Counted from the stretch's first letter, positions 26,648-36,468 are shown. The stretch is 64,000 nucleotides of DNA from Priestia aryabhattai (GCF_023715685.1 NZ_JAMBOQ010000001.1:62001-126000); one strand, 5' to 3'. Made by a program: numbers and translations. Notes: a model not told the origin generated them from the sequence alone.

Positions 26648-27097
26648 GGAAAGCTTGAAATAATTAGAAAAGAACCTATGGTTGCAGCCTTATCAAAAGA
26701 ACACCCTTTAGCTTCCAAAACATCCTCCATCGATCTTATTGAGTTAGCCAATGATCCTTTTATTTTAACTGGAAGAAATTCAAATCAAAGTCATTATGAC
26801 GGGATAATTAATAGTTGTTATGACGCAGGGTTTAGCCCAAACATCATACAAGAAACAAAAGAAATGTCCACTGTTATATCTTTAGTTTCTGCAGGAATTG
26901 GTATAGCTATAGTCCCTGCCTCAATACAATTATTATTACAAAATGAAGTGGTATATCGTGACATTCGAGATAACAAATTCAATACTGTCACAGCTCTTGT
27001 ATGGGAAAATAAAAATCAAACGCCAATAGTAAACGCTTTTGTTGAATTAGTAAAAGAATCTGTTATTCCAATTTTTAATAAGTATGAATGTTTTTGA
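26648..27097 (+). pseudogene. LysR-type regulator, C-terminal fragment
   Basis: The frame reads KLEIIRKEPMVAALSKEHPL and continues through GIGIAIVPASIQLL to a normal end. This is the second half of a LysR substrate-binding domain. The frame is closed by TGA just upstream, and the DNA-binding helix-turn-helix and first half of the domain (about 150 residues) are absent. The internal ATG at 26678 has no ribosome site, so expression is unlikely. Confidence 0.75.
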
Positions 27098-27206
27098 TAT
27101 TATCTGAGGTCATGCACAGTTTCTAATGATTTATTCTTGTATTCAAATTCATCGTTAGTTTAAGTACAAGTATATAAAATGAAAATGATATATTCTATGT
27201 ATGCTT

Positions 27207-27234
27207 AGTTATCACAATGAACATTATCGGCAAT
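27207..27234 (-). repeat. dif-like Xer site 5
   Basis: Read on the minus strand: XerC arm ATTGCCGATAA, centre TGTTCA, XerD arm TTGTGATAACT. The XerD arm is the most divergent of the set. A weak hairpin lies on the XerC side at 27241-27268. Confidence 0.45.
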
Positions 27235-27319
27235 TTCGTGCTAAAAAACTCTTTTATCAAGGGCTTTTTGCATTTATAAAGATGTAACTTCTCCTTTCAT
27301 TATTGGCAAAGTAGAAGGT

Positions 27320-27357
27320 AATGAGGCAGCCACCAAAAAAAGTGGGGCTGCCTCATT
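27320..27357 (-). terminator. Terminator of the OYE-AKR-SDR operon
   Basis: AATGAGGCAGCCAC pairs with GTGGGGCTGCCTCATT around an A-rich loop. It lies just after the SDR stop. Confidence 0.85.
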
Positions 27358-27369
27358 ACAAAAGTTTTT

Positions 27370-28110
27370 TTAGAGTTCTTGAATTGTTGGACGAACAATC
27401 ATTTCATTAATCGCTACATCTGATGGTTGTTCAATGGCAAATGCAACGGCACGAGCAATGCTAGCAGGCTCGATTCCAATTTTACTAACTTCAACGATTT
27501 CAGATTTTAATTCCTCATCTGAAATGGATTCTAGTAATTCTGTAGAAATAGTTCCTGGCGAAATAATAGTTGTACGAATATTATTGGGTGCCTCTTCCTT
27601 ACGGAGACCTTCTGTAATGGCACGTACAGCAAACTTTGTACCACTATAAACTGCACTAGCTTGGAATACTAAGTGACCGGCTATTGAGGAAACATTAATG
27701 ATATGCCCTTCTTTTCTTTCTCTCATGGAAGGAAGGACAGCAGCAATACCATAAAGTACACCCTTGATGTTAATATCAATCATCGAATCCCATTCATTGA
27801 TTTTTTTCTGATAAACAGGTGACAGTGGCATTACTCCTGCATTATTAACCATTACATCAATTTTTCCAAACTCTGTTAGAGCATACTCAGCTAACTCTTC
27901 CATTTGTTCATGTGAGGCAACATCCGTCACTTTATAAATAGCTTGCCCACCATTCTTTTGAATCTCTTCTTGCAATTTCTTTAATCGATCTTCGCGACGA
28001 GCCGCCAGTACCAGCTGCGCACCTTTAGATGCAAGTTCTTTTGCAGTCGCTTCTCCAATTCCACTAGAAGCGCCCGTAATAATGACAACCTTATCTTGAA
28101 TATTTGACAT
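27370..28110 (-). CDS. SDR-family oxidoreductase
   Basis: A 246-residue classical SDR: cofactor loop TGASSGIGEA, NNAG motif, catalytic Ser in NVSSIAG and YSGTKFA. Similar enzymes are annotated as serine/3-hydroxyisobutyrate-type or sorbitol-type dehydrogenases; the substrate is uncertain. The ATG at 28110 follows AGAGGATG by about ten bases; the upstream ATG lacks a site. It is the third gene of an operon with an aldo/keto reductase and an old-yellow-enzyme gene, likely activated by the adjacent MerR regulator. Confidence 0.88.
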   Translation of the reverse strand: MSNIQDKVVIITGASSGIGEATAKELASKGAQLVLAARREDRLKKLQEEIQKNGGQAIYKVTDVASHEQMEELAEYALTEFGKIDVMVNNAGVMPLSPVYQKKINEWDSMIDINIKGVLYGIAAVLPSMRERKEGHIINVSSIAGHLVFQASAVYSGTKFAVRAITEGLRKEEAPNNIRTTIISPGTISTELLESISDEELKSEIVEVSKIGIEPASIARAVAFAIEQPSDVAINEMIVRPTIQEL

Positions 28111-28228
28111 ATAAATGACATCCTCTCTTAATAAAAACATGATAAAAACAATAAACTTTTCTACTTTATACGTAAATCACGATGAGCCTCAGAGAAACGC
28201 GTTCTCCAACACGCCAAAGATTAAACTG

Positions 28229-29302
<1,074 letters not shown>

Positions 29303-29328
29303 TTAGTTAATCAACCGTTGGTTCTAGA

Positions 29329-30462
29329 TTATTCCTCAATCTTAAACCATGGGCCTGAAGCTTGAATGACGCCCCAAAGTTTTTCTGGAAGCTCAAGCTC
29401 ACTAACCTTTGAAGCCTTTATCGCTGTTTGGACCTCAGACTCTTGTCCATTTTGAACCTTTTCAACCCAGTCAGGATTCATGATTAACGCGTGGCCAATT
29501 GCAGCTAGGGTAAGACCCTTATCTAATGCTTTGGCAACATCATCCGGAGTTACCATAGAACCAGCAGCCAGTACAGGAACTCGACCGTTTACATGGTCAA
29601 CAATTAACTCAAGATATGTTTTTTCACCTTGACTATCGACTGGCTTTGAAGAAAGAGCATCAGCCAATGAAGCATGGACATAATCAACATCCTCTTCAAT
29701 AAGGCGTTCAATCAATGCATAGGTATCCTTCATTCTCAAACCGCCTTCTTCATGTTCGTCAGGGGATAGTCTGTATCCTAACATAAACGGTTTTGTTGCA
29801 TGCTTTTCAATGACATTGTTCACTTCCTGAACAATTGCTAGTGGGAAACGCATGCGATTTTCTAATGATCCTCCCCATTGATCTTCTCGTCTGTTGAAGA
29901 AAGGTGAGAAGAAGTTCTGCATTAAAAATCCATGAGCACCATGAAGCTCAACGCCGTCAAAACCTGCTTCAATTGCTCTTCTTGTTGTTTCTCCAAATGC
30001 ATGGATGATATCTAAAATTTCCTCATGTGAAAGTTCTCTAGGCAAAACTGAAGGAGCAAATCCAGTTGCCTCAGTTTCTACAGCACTTGAACTAACAACC
30101 TCACCATTTGGCACAAGATCCGGTAGTGCTTTGTTACCTGCATGGAAAATTTGAAGGATAGCAGGAGCTCCGCCACTTTTCGCGGCTTCAGCTAATTTAC
30201 GTAAGCCCGGCATAAATGTATCGTCATAAGCTGCAAATTCATTTGTAAAACCGATCCCGTTTGGAGTCACATGTGTACAACCTGTAATCACAAGTCCTAC
30301 TCCGTTTACTCTTTTTTTGTAATAGGTTAATTCCTCATCTGAAACCGTGTAATCATCATTACTGGACCAAGTTGTCATTGGTGCCATAACGACTCTATTA
30401 TTAAAGGTAATCCCTTTTTTAAATGTAAAAGATTTAAATAAGTTGCTATATTTTTCGTTCAT
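29329..30462 (-). CDS. NADH-dependent flavin oxidoreductase, old yellow enzyme family
   Basis: A 377-residue OYE-family enzyme, full length. The FMN/substrate motifs include MAPMTTWSS near residue 28, the HGAHGFLMQNFFSPFFNRR region with the catalytic His pair, and WGGSLENRMRF. Such enzymes reduce alpha,beta-unsaturated carbonyls, nitro compounds or quinones. GAGG lies eight bases before the ATG. A MerR-type promoter with a 19-bp spacer lies about 100 bp upstream, so electrophile-induced expression is likely. Confidence 0.9.
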   Translation of the reverse strand: MNEKYSNLFKSFTFKKGITFNNRVVMAPMTTWSSNDDYTVSDEELTYYKKRVNGVGLVITGCTHVTPNGIGFTNEFAAYDDTFMPGLRKLAEAAKSGGAPAILQIFHAGNKALPDLVPNGEVVSSSAVETEATGFAPSVLPRELSHEEILDIIHAFGETTRRAIEAGFDGVELHGAHGFLMQNFFSPFFNRREDQWGGSLENRMRFPLAIVQEVNNVIEKHATKPFMLGYRLSPDEHEEGGLRMKDTYALIERLIEEDVDYVHASLADALSSKPVDSQGEKTYLELIVDHVNGRVPVLAAGSMVTPDDVAKALDKGLTLAAIGHALIMNPDWVEKVQNGQESEVQTAIKASKVSELELPEKLWGVIQASGPWFKIEE

Positions 30463-30562
30463 TTTTTTAACCTCTTTCTGAATAGTATTGATCTAACATT
30501 GTTAGTTTGTCGTATGTTGTAAAGGTTGTTTAACCCCTCATGTATTTAAATGGTACAAGAAT

Positions 30563-30593
30563 AGGTTAATCCTTAGAGAGCACTCTAACGCAA
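30563..30593 (-). promoter_or_regulatory. MerR-type promoter of the OYE-AKR-SDR operon
   Basis: Minus strand: -35 TTGCGT, a 19-bp spacer carrying TTAGAG-AGCA-CTCTAA, and -10 TAACCT. The overlong spacer with a centred dyad is the hallmark of MerR-activated promoters. The same dyad lies in front of the merR gene. Confidence 0.65.
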
Positions 30594-30700
30594 GTGTTTT
30601 TTTGTTTTTTTTATTTTCGATAAAAGCACAATGTAAAAAGCTGTCTGTATGAGGTTTATCCAAAAGATGCAAATGGAAAAAACACTTGGCTGCTTAATTT

Positions 30701-31069
30701 TTAAGAGAAACAGTCTCCTACTTCTTTTTCATAAAAATCTATTTTTTTATCTAGATGCTCTAAACTTTGACGAAGTTTCTCCAAGTCTTCCACTACTTTT
30801 TTGCGATGATTTCTAAGCAAATCTAACCTTTCTTCCATTGTTTTATCCCCCATATGTCCCCACATTGCAAATCGTTTCATGTCTTTAAGTGACATCCCCG
30901 TATTTTTCAGGTGAAGCAAAGATTCAATCCATAATTTATTTTCATCCGAGTAGATTCTGACATTGTTCTCGTCTCTGTTTACTTTTATTAACCCTTCTTT
31001 TTCATAAAACCTCAATGTATATCCACTTAACCCAACGAGTTTAGAAAATTCTCCAATAGAATATGTCAA
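30701..31069 (-). CDS. MerR-family transcriptional regulator (NmlR/AdhR-like)
   Basis: About 122 residues. The winged helix-turn-helix is YSIGEFSKLVGLSGYTLRFY with EKEGLIKVNR, followed by a long dimerisation helix (about 75-115). A single Cys near the end (GDCFS) recalls aldehyde- or electrophile-sensing members. The best start is a TTG at 31069, eight bases after GGAGG. It precedes the OYE-AKR-SDR operon in the same direction, and identical-type operators precede both, so it probably activates itself and the operon. Confidence 0.88.
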   Translation of the reverse strand: MTYSIGEFSKLVGLSGYTLRFYEKEGLIKVNRDENNVRIYSDENKLWIESLLHLKNTGMSLKDMKRFAMWGHMGDKTMEERLDLLRNHRKKVVEDLEKLRQSLEHLDKKIDFYEKEVGDCFS

Positions 31070-31136
31070 TATAACCGCCTCCATTAAATCTGATAGAACT
31101 ATTTCTTCTTTCCTTTTTAATTTGTGACATAAAGAA

Positions 31137-31167
31137 AGAATAATGCTTAGAGTTCACTCTAAGTCAA
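31137..31167 (-). promoter_or_regulatory. MerR-type promoter of merR
   Basis: Minus strand: -35 TTGACT, 19-bp spacer with the perfect dyad CTTAGAG-TGAA-CTCTAAG, -10 TATTCT. The transcript would begin about 60 bp before the TTG start of merR. Confidence 0.75.
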
Positions 31168-31186
31168 GGGTGAGAAACTTAAATCG

Positions 31187-31208
31187 AAAGATATACTTTT
31201 ATGGACGT
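31187..31208. repeat. Degenerate AAAAGTATACTTTT-type repeat
   Basis: AAGATATACTTTTATGGAC resembles one half of the palindromes at 11536 and 53107. It is followed by GTTCATTTTTCGAAC. Confidence 0.35.
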
Positions 31209-31309
31209 TCATTTTTCGAACTATCTGTTTGTGGGCGTTTTTTATAGAGTCACAAGGTAATTAAAAGTAAGTGATAGATATGACGATTTTGCTCGTTCAT
31301 AATAATAGA

Positions 31310-31357
31310 AAAAAAGCGCCAACTCGTTTTTATTAAACAGGTTTGCGCTTTTTTTCT
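31310..31357 (+). terminator. Hairpin abutting dif-like site 6
   Basis: AAAAAGCGC pairs with GCGCTTTTT, with further imperfect pairing inside and a T run. It may also serve the DUF3231 gene on the minus strand. Confidence 0.65.
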
Positions 31358-31382
31358 ACCGTTAACATGTTTTATGTAAATA
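31355..31382 (+). repeat. dif-like Xer site 6
   Basis: XerC arm TCTACCGTTAA, centre CATGTT, XerD arm TTATGTAAATA. It lies directly after a hairpin and 8 bp before the end of the DUF3231 gene. Confidence 0.55.
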
Positions 31383-31389
31383 TTTTTTA

Positions 31390-32394
31390 TCATTTCTCTT
31401 TTGCAATTTCTTTTCTGTTAGGAGCAAGTGGTGGTTGTTCTACCCATTTATTTTTCACCATAATGTTAAACCATCTTTTTGTTACCATTAAATTCTTTAG
31501 AATAATCCTTTCATAAGTAGCTACAAGATCTGTTCGCATGGCTGATGCTAAACCTGTTCCATGATATGCTTGTGCAGCTTGGAACAAGAAACCAATATGA
31601 TACATCATTAATTTATCAGAAAAAGGAGAGTCTGTTGAAGTTGTTACTTCTGTCTCCCACGATTTAGGAATTGGTAAATTATCTGCGTGCATGATTTTTG
31701 AAAAGGATTGTATTTGATCATCAGCTGTTTTCTCCGAATCCTCTAAAAATTTCCTTACTTCTTTTGATTGAGAGACCTGACTAAATCCAATAGAAAGAGT
31801 TTTAGCCATAATGCTTTTTTTAAGGTTGAAAGAAATACTTATGATTTCTATTGCCGATAAACGTCTGCCTTTTCCGAAAAAACCATCCGTAAAATCCTGG
31901 CTAGAAATATATTCAGGATTCGTAGCAGGATAAAAATAAGGGTCCCTCTGAAAATCCCCTTTTTCAAGTAATAATTCAACCGTTTGATGATACATTCTTT
32001 TTGCATCATTATCACATGAATCGTAGAAGTGGCGTAAGTCTTCTCTGACAGAAACACCTAATGAGGTTGTATGTCCTAGCAACCCATGCAATGTCATAAT
32101 ATGTAAATAATTCAAACAGAATATGTCCGTGAACAACCTCTGGGTACCTTTATTAAGATCAGACTCTGTAAATCCAATTGGTACTGGAAACCCTTCGTTT
32201 TCTATAAAAGCCACAATTTGTTTTTTTTGTTTTGCGAAGGTCTTGATAGCATCTTCAAAAATGGTCTTTATTGACTCATCTTCAATAATAGAGAACATAT
32301 ATCTATTTACTATATCTGTCATCGTTCCGTTTACATACTCTCCCCATAGTGTTCCTATTTCGGAAGATGTAAGCTTTAATTTATTCTTATCCAA
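31390..32394 (-). CDS. DUF3231-family protein
   Basis: A 334-residue DUF3231 protein with two four-helix modules, paralogous to those at 16310 and 24235. It starts with TTG at 32394, eight bases after GAGGTG. Module 1 carries LFTDIFCLNYL and module 2 carries PFSDKLMMYHIGFL. It is the only gene between dif-like sites 6 and 7, which lie in the same orientation within 8 bp of the stop and about 80 bp of the start. Function unknown. Confidence 0.9.
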   Translation of the reverse strand: MDKNKLKLTSSEIGTLWGEYVNGTMTDIVNRYMFSIIEDESIKTIFEDAIKTFAKQKKQIVAFIENEGFPVPIGFTESDLNKGTQRLFTDIFCLNYLHIMTLHGLLGHTTSLGVSVREDLRHFYDSCDNDAKRMYHQTVELLLEKGDFQRDPYFYPATNPEYISSQDFTDGFFGKGRRLSAIEIISISFNLKKSIMAKTLSIGFSQVSQSKEVRKFLEDSEKTADDQIQSFSKIMHADNLPIPKSWETEVTTSTDSPFSDKLMMYHIGFLFQAAQAYHGTGLASAMRTDLVATYERIILKNLMVTKRWFNIMVKNKWVEQPPLAPNRKEIAKEK

Positions 32395-32474
32395 ATCATC
32401 ACCTCTTGGATAATATTTACCAATTCGTTAATAGATATGAATTCTTTCTTCATAAAAAAAGCTTTTAGCATGTA

Positions 32475-32502
32475 ATTTCCGATAAAATCCATTATGTAAA
32501 CT
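32475..32502 (+). repeat. dif-like Xer site 7
   Basis: XerC arm ATTTCCGATAA, centre AATCCA, XerD arm TTATGTAAACT. The XerD half equals that of B. subtilis dif as recalled, and the XerC half keeps TTCC and the terminal AA. It is the best match in the window. Confidence 0.7.
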
Positions 32503-32516
32503 TTAAAAGTGGATTA

Positions 32517-32756
32517 TTACTCAGTGACTTCTTTTTCCGCAATACTTATTATTCTATCCAGAGCTAAAGATGTAGTTTCCACATCTGTAAAACGTTCAAT
32601 ATGGCCCGTTTCAACATTCTTCAATTGAAAAGTCTGTAGTTCTTTAGAATAACTGAGAGAAAAGGTATTATTTACACTACAAATGGTATGAGTGATCTCA
32701 CTATCTTCATATTGTAATAAAGTTTCTAACATTTCTTTGATTTTAATTATTGTCAT
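32517..32756 (-). CDS. Small protein, possibly DUF1797 (YkuJ-like)
   Basis: A 79-residue soluble protein. Its length and the pattern (ICSVNNTFSLSYSKELQTFQL) resemble B. subtilis YkuJ (DUF1797, also 79 residues), but identity is modest and I am not certain. GGTG lies a few bases before the ATG. It stands alone next to dif-like site 7. Confidence 0.5.
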   Translation of the reverse strand: MTIIKIKEMLETLLQYEDSEITHTICSVNNTFSLSYSKELQTFQLKNVETGHIERFTDVETTSLALDRIISIAEKEVTE

Positions 32757-32905
32757 TTATCACCAAACCCCTTTCTCACTATTTAAAGAAATTTTACAAA
32801 TTAAAGTTTAATCCATTTTAACATAGGGTATAGGTATAAGTTATTACCTCTAATAATTGAAATAAAGATTTTAAAAATGAAATAAATTTGTAAAAAAACA
32901 AAAAA

Positions 32906-33070
32906 ATGGAATTACACATTGAAATTAAGGATTATATGACGAATGCAACACAGTTAAGAACTATAGATATATATGACAAAAAAGATGTAAATAAAATATA
33001 TGTTTTAGGGGTAAAGAAACAAAGAATCTTATTTAAAAATGATATTTTTGGGGAGGTAGGAGGTATCTGA
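32906..33070 (+). CDS. Possible small protein upstream of the 103-residue gene
   Basis: A 54-residue frame starts MELHIEIKDYMTNATQLRTI and ends KNDIFGEVGGI. The amino-acid pattern looks like real coding DNA, and its stop is 2 bp before the next start. There is no good ribosome site before its ATG, so it may be the tail of a lost longer gene. Unrecognised. Confidence 0.4.
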   Translation: MELHIEIKDYMTNATQLRTIDIYDKKDVNKIYVLGVKKQRILFKNDIFGEVGGI

Positions 33071-33072
33071 AA

Positions 33073-33384
33073 TTGAGTAGTGCATCTAGATTCAAAATGC
33101 AAATTTACAGTCCTAGATGGGGACAAAATGACCTTTATCAGTTTATAAAAACAAAAGATGGTTGGAAGTTTGAAAACTATAGATGTAAGGGTGAAGTAGA
33201 TAAAGGAGGCAACCCTTTATTCTATAAAGCACTTACTTCTGAATCTATTTCCTATCCTGATTATTTAGAAGGTTATATTTCTAGTGCTTGGGAGAAAGTT
33301 GACGCGTTAAATAAAGAACAAGTTCAGAACATTTTTGATGAAGTATCTGAATGCGTATCGGCTAGCGAAAATGACTTTAATTAA
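33073..33384 (+). CDS. Small soluble protein, unknown
   Basis: The 103-residue product starts with TTG about eight bases after GGAGG, within the tail of the small frame before it. The N-terminal half is rich in aromatic and basic residues (FKMQIYSPRWGQNDLYQFIK); the C-terminal part is an acidic helix. Together with the preceding frame it may form a two-gene unit. No family recognised. Confidence 0.55.
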   Translation: MSSASRFKMQIYSPRWGQNDLYQFIKTKDGWKFENYRCKGEVDKGGNPLFYKALTSESISYPDYLEGYISSAWEKVDALNKEQVQNIFDEVSECVSASENDFN

Positions 33385-33618
33385 CCCTTTATCATGTTGA
33401 AAAAATGAGAACGACCATGGGTATATCCAGGTGTAAAGATTCATTATAAAAGCTCTGTTGTTTTTTATCTTAAAACATCTCTATTATGGTTTGTATAAGG
33501 AAGGAGGATTTTTCTTTATATACAAAGAATGAAAACGAAAATAGATAATAATTCATTTAGGGATAGTGATTAATTAAAGATAACTATAATCTAAAAACAA
33601 ATAAGGGGCGTATTTAAA

Positions 33619-34455
33619 ATGGAAATTATTTATAACCAGAGAGAGAAAATGACCGATTTTATTAGAGATAACAAACAGAATTTCCAAGATAAGCTCTTAT
33701 CAGAGGCAGTTAACGTAGCCTCTAAGATTAATGACATTTTAGAAACTGGAAATATTGATCTTTTAAAAAATGCTCAAAAGTTAGCTCTATATGTCGTAGA
33801 GCAAAAAGAACACCAACTCATTGCTTTCGCTCAACAAGAAGGGATAGCCTGGGCGGAGCACGCCTTAACTCTTGCCTTCAAACTAGAATGGGTACAGTCC
33901 ATTAGGCGAACATTGTGGCATTTTCTCTATCAATATGATCGAATAAATAGCCATTTTAATAGTCGTGAAGAATTTTATTCCTTAGAGAAGCGTATTAATG
34001 ACAGGATTGATCAATTTCTTAACACTTTTTTAATTAGTTATTCCAAGTATAAAGATGAATTAATTGCCTCCCAAAGGGACTTAGTTGAACATCTATCGGT
34101 GCCTATTATACCACTTAGCCAATCTGTAGCTGTATTACCGTTGATCGGAATGGTTAACACATATCGTATCCAAACGATTGAGGAGAAAGTATTGACAGGC
34201 ATATCAGATTTGAGGATTGAAACATTAATTATAGACCTGTCTGGAATTGCTAACATGGAGATGCATGTTATTGACCATCTTCAAAAAATATTAACTGGCA
34301 TTTCAATGATGGGATGTAAAGCTATTCTTACAGGTTTACGTGCTGATCTAGTGCGAACAATGATTCACTCAGGAATCTCCTTTGAGGACAGAGCAGAAAC
34401 AAAAGGGACATTACAGCAAACTTTAAAAGAGTATCTAGAACTGAATCGACTGTAG
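33619..34455 (+). CDS. RsbR-like STAS protein with an altered acceptor site
   Basis: The product has 278 residues: a helical N-terminal sensor-like domain (about 1-155) and a C-terminal STAS domain (about 165-270). In usual RsbR proteins the first STAS acceptor lies in a D-T/S pair; here the segment reads LSGIANMEMHVIDHL and lacks it. The second region keeps a Thr (LTGLRADLVRTMIHSG). Loss of the first site would alter RsbT-dependent control, an inference from family knowledge. It converges with a truncated paralog. Confidence 0.82.
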   Translation: MEIIYNQREKMTDFIRDNKQNFQDKLLSEAVNVASKINDILETGNIDLLKNAQKLALYVVEQKEHQLIAFAQQEGIAWAEHALTLAFKLEWVQSIRRTLWHFLYQYDRINSHFNSREEFYSLEKRINDRIDQFLNTFLISYSKYKDELIASQRDLVEHLSVPIIPLSQSVAVLPLIGMVNTYRIQTIEEKVLTGISDLRIETLIIDLSGIANMEMHVIDHLQKILTGISMMGCKAILTGLRADLVRTMIHSGISFEDRAETKGTLQQTLKEYLELNRL

Positions 34456-34570
34456 GAGGAATAGAGAAGTTTTCTCTATACGTGGACATACAAATAAGTT
34501 TAGGAAATTAGAATCGTTTTTGAAAAAGTAAAGAAAGTGTATTCTATCTGAGTAATCTTTACTAAGATAA

Positions 34571-34592
34571 CCCTAGAGCTATAACTCTAGGG
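34571..34592 (+). terminator. Terminator-like hairpin
   Basis: CCCTAGAG / CTCTAGGG with a 6-nt loop; the following T run is weak. It lies about 115 bp after the STAS gene. Confidence 0.5.
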
Positions 34593-34650
34593 GCATTTTG
34601 CTATAGTACAAATAAAATACTAATCCCGCATATAATATACATCTTAAATC

Positions 34651-34685
34651 AAAAAGCTGGAAAACTTAATTTCCTAGCTTTTTTG
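34651..34685 (-). terminator. Terminator overlapping the truncated STAS gene
   Basis: AAAAAGCT-GGAAA pairs with TTTCC-TAGCTTTTT. The stop codon of the minus-strand STAS gene lies in the hairpin. Confidence 0.65.
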
Positions 34686-35135
34686 AGTTTCTATCGCTTG
34701 TTTAACTGTTGCATAGGTTTTAATAGATGAGAAATCAATTCCATTTCTAACAACAATTTGGGCAAGTTCAGGTCGTATACCTGTCATCATGACCTCAATA
34801 CCTTGTAATCGAAGAACACTGTAGATATCAAAGAGGTAACGTTCAGCTATAGTGTCTATATCTAAGATACCTGAAAAATCAACAATCAGACGCTCTACCT
34901 TCATTTCAATAATTTTCAAGATCACATTCTCCGAGATAAATTCTGCTCTTTCCGAGTCAATAGAGCCAATTAGTGGGAGAACAGCGGTTTTATCTTGAAT
35001 AGGAACGACAGGAACAGATAATGCCAATACCTCTTGTTGTGCCTTTTTAATAATTTCATCTTTTACTTGTTCAAACACTATAACAGTTTCGGTGATACTT
35101 ATATCCAACAGATAGTTAAATCGTTTATTAATCAA
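34674..35135 (-). CDS. N-terminally truncated RsbR-type STAS protein
   Basis: A 153-residue STAS protein lacking the sensor domain. The acceptor region FSGILDIDTIAERYL is intact, as is MMTGIRPELAQIVVRNG. The annotated start is a TTG at 35135 with a weak ribosome site. The same frame stays open upstream to about 35268 and reads EIIPSFLTKIISIEHRLS, which matches the end of an RsbR N-terminal domain. No start lies there, so this is probably the remainder of a longer gene. It might still be expressed as a free STAS domain. Confidence 0.65.
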   Translation of the reverse strand: MINKRFNYLLDISITETVIVFEQVKDEIIKKAQQEVLALSVPVVPIQDKTAVLPLIGSIDSERAEFISENVILKIIEMKVERLIVDFSGILDIDTIAERYLFDIYSVLRLQGIEVMMTGIRPELAQIVVRNGIDFSSIKTYATVKQAIETQKS

Positions 35136-35337
35136 TACAACTTCTTCTGTAGAGAGTCTGTGTTCTATACTTATAATTTTGTTAAAAAGGAAGGTATGAT
35201 TTCAGTTTGTGCATATGCTGCTGAGTCTTTATCTTCTACTTTGGATACTAGTCTGCAGCAATTACATCAATATATTATGACAGATAATAACTTTTTTATT
35301 TCTCCCCTTTACAATGCGTGAATTTATTAAAAGATTG

Positions 35338-35367
35338 GCCATGAATCTACATATTCATGGCTTTTTT
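35338..35367 (+). terminator. Terminator-like hairpin
   Basis: GCCATGAAT / ATTCATGGC with a 6-nt loop and a T run on the plus strand. No intact plus-strand gene ends before it. Confidence 0.65.
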
Positions 35368-35505
35368 GGTTTCTATATCGTATACATAATTTTTAAGAGT
35401 CATATTTCTTATTTGTCGTTAGTTAGAGTAATTGATAACACTATAATTATATATGATAGCTTATCAGTTATTTAACTCATTGTATTCCTCTTCTTATATA
35501 ACCAG

Positions 35506-35634
35506 TTACATATACAGGAGATCCCCTTCCCTGATTCCTACTCTATACACATCTTCTCTTAACGTCGTTCCTTTATCAATGATAATGTTTCTTTCACTCC
35601 CATCTATCAATGTATATATTTTGCCTTTCTTCAT
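35506..35634 (-). CDS. Small conserved-looking protein (42 residues)
   Basis: The product starts MKKGKIYTLIDGSERNIIID and ends REGDLLYM. GGGGAG lies nine bases before the ATG at 35634. Its compact beta-rich pattern looks real. It is divergent from the DUF4046-like gene at the outer end of the left ger arm. No family recognised. Confidence 0.5.
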   Translation of the reverse strand: MKKGKIYTLIDGSERNIIIDKGTTLREDVYRVGIREGDLLYM

Positions 35635-35715
35635 GTAACAATTCTCCCCTTGTATAAAAACCCCATAGTTATACATACTAATGGAAAATGCTTTTTTTAA
35701 AAGGAGCTCAGGATA

Positions 35716-36468
35716 GTGAATAGAGAACAAGTTATTGAAATTTATCAACATGTTCTAGAAAGGAAAAGAAAACGGTTTCCTAATTATTTCTTTGTAGGTA
35801 AGGAAGGAAAAAAATATATGAGCTATATGACATGCTATCTACTTGAACAACATTTAATGATTCCTGTTCATGAAATCCCTCTTCAAGTAGGGGCAAATAC
35901 GTTGTGGTCTCATCGCCTCAGACCACCTGCAATGCTTTATGGATGGAATTATTATGAAGTCATTGATAATGCCTATCCGGGAATATTTAAACCCTGGCAG
36001 TTCCAACAAGTTCCTGATAAATATTGGGATGGAGAAGAGGGAAAAAAACGAGCTATTGAAGCAGTAAAGTACGTAATAGAGGAAAAACTAAAAATTCCTC
36101 TTAACGAAATTCCTATTCAAGTTAATATTCACTTTTTTAATCAACATAGCCTAGGAGGTGTCTTTTCCCTTTTCGGCCAATCCCCTTTTCAAGTGGTAGA
36201 AGCTGTTTATCCTGGTGTCTTTAAACCCTGGCAATTTGCTCATGTGCCCATGAATTGTTGGAAAAATGAAAAATATATTCGGGAGGCAATGGAAGATTTT
36301 TTATTCAAACAGCTCCATTTTTCTTCCTATAAAGAAGCTTTACTCAAATTAAAAAGAAATCATTTTACTGATTTCCAATTAACTGGTCTCTTTCAAATGG
36401 CTTTTGATTCCAGAATGAATAACGTGAAGAAATGGATAAAAAAACAATTAATAAATATAGGTAAATAA
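35716..36468 (+). CDS. DUF4046-like protein (left ger arm)
   Basis: The 250-residue soluble protein contains two repeats of YPG-x-FKPWQF-xx-VP-xx-W (near residues 88 and 170), a pattern I associate with DUF4046 proteins of Bacillus; function unknown. The start is a GTG with GGAG nine bases upstream. A closely similar gene lies at 50830-51606 on the opposite strand at the outer end of the right arm. The repeated presence next to gerA clusters suggests a link to germination or spore structure, an inference only. Confidence 0.75.
   Translation: MNREQVIEIYQHVLERKRKRFPNYFFVGKEGKKYMSYMTCYLLEQHLMIPVHEIPLQVGANTLWSHRLRPPAMLYGWNYYEVIDNAYPGIFKPWQFQQVPDKYWDGEEGKKRAIEAVKYVIEEKLKIPLNEIPIQVNIHFFNQHSLGGVFSLFGQSPFQVVEAVYPGVFKPWQFAHVPMNCWKNEKYIREAMEDFLFKQLHFSSYKEALLKLKRNHFTDFQLTGLFQMAFDSRMNNVKKWIKKQLINIGK

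Noticed and set aside
35201..35321. 41-codon plus-strand frame (start MISVCAYAAESL)
   Set aside because: It lies opposite the open upstream extension of the truncated STAS gene, which fits RsbR better; the plus-strand frame has only a very close GGAAGG.
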